Shown: piece after piece, positions 8,554 to 8,693 of the stretch | How the letters are laid out: each line of letters begins with the position of its first letter | Numbering within the stretch: the first letter of the stretch is position 1 | Assembly (NCBI GenBank): GCA_026400595.1 | Contig: JAPLOT010000206.1 | Location: 1 to 8,693 of the forward strand | Direction: 5' to 3' | Length of the DNA stretch: 8,693 nucleotides | Origin: Alphaproteobacteria bacterium | GTDB lineage: Bacteria > Pseudomonadota > Alphaproteobacteria > Rhizobiales > Aestuariivirgaceae | The notes under the pieces: model-generated | Databases searched by the model: none | Told to the model about the DNA's origin: nothing | Seen by the model: only the letters and a program-made list of their open reading frames with translations | Position numbers and translations under genes: made by a program

Positions 8554-8693
8554 TTAATCCGTGATCTTGGCGACGACGCCGGCGCCGACGGTGCGGCCGC
8601 CTTCACGGATGGCGAAGCGCAGCTTCTCCTCCATGGCGATCGGCGTGATCAGCTCGACATCGAAGGAGATGTTGTCGCCCGGCATCACCATTT
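8554..8693 (-). CDS. tuf: Elongation factor Tu, C-terminal end (cut by right edge)
   Basis: The last 45 codons and the stop of EF-Tu, the GTPase that brings aminoacyl-tRNA to the ribosome. The visible sequence MVMPGDNISFDVELITPIAM then EEKLRFAIREGGRTVGAGVV and AKITD is the end of beta-barrel domain 3, with the near-invariant FAIREGGRTVGAGVV. The GTPase domain and start lie beyond base 8693; two bases of a further codon remain at the edge. The usual chromosomal arrangement has a tuf copy directly upstream of tRNA-Trp and secE; many alphaproteobacteria carry a second tuf elsewhere, which cannot be judged here. A strong hairpin follows the stop codon. Confidence 0.97.
   Translation of the reverse strand, partial: MVMPGDNISFDVELITPIAMEEKLRFAIREGGRTVGAGVVAKITD

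Overview
This window holds the conserved transcription and translation cluster tuf – tRNA-Trp – secE – nusG – rplK – rplA – rplJ – rplL – rpoB – rpoC, all on the minus strand, so transcription runs from the right edge to the left edge. The DNA is GC-rich. The proteins look alphaproteobacterial: RpoB is about 1365 residues with an MADTQ-type start, L10 begins MERAEK from a GTG codon, SecE is a short single-span form, and tRNA-Trp sits directly before secE. I cannot assign an order or genus from sequence alone. Nothing suggests horizontal transfer, insertion sequences, CRISPR or prophage.

Layout in transcription order: the last 45 codons of tuf (EF-Tu; cut by the right edge); a 50-nt spacer filled by a GC-rich hairpin; tRNA-Trp(CCA) with encoded CCA; secE only 17 nt later, with a GTG start; nusG; a 75-nt spacer with a candidate L1-type operator and a hairpin touching the rplK Shine-Dalgarno; rplK and rplA, 4 nt apart; a 342-nt gene-free leader with five stem-loops before rplJ (GTG start); rplL; a 156-nt spacer with two stem-loops; rpoB; a 97-nt spacer with a 12-bp hairpin; and the first 273 codons of rpoC (cut by the left edge).

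The genes supply the ribosomal GTPase-associated centre (L11, L10, L7/L12), the L1 stalk, EF-Tu, the two large RNA polymerase subunits, the elongation factor NusG, the translocon subunit SecE and one tRNA. In well-studied bacteria L1 represses rplKA translation and the L10–L12 complex represses rplJL translation through leader RNA. The non-coding spacers here contain structures that fit such roles, but these assignments are inference. The coding content is ordinary housekeeping. The parts worth a second look are the RNA structures between genes, especially the rplJ leader, where two alternative pairings can be drawn, one of them masking the ribosome binding site. I found no previously undescribed system.
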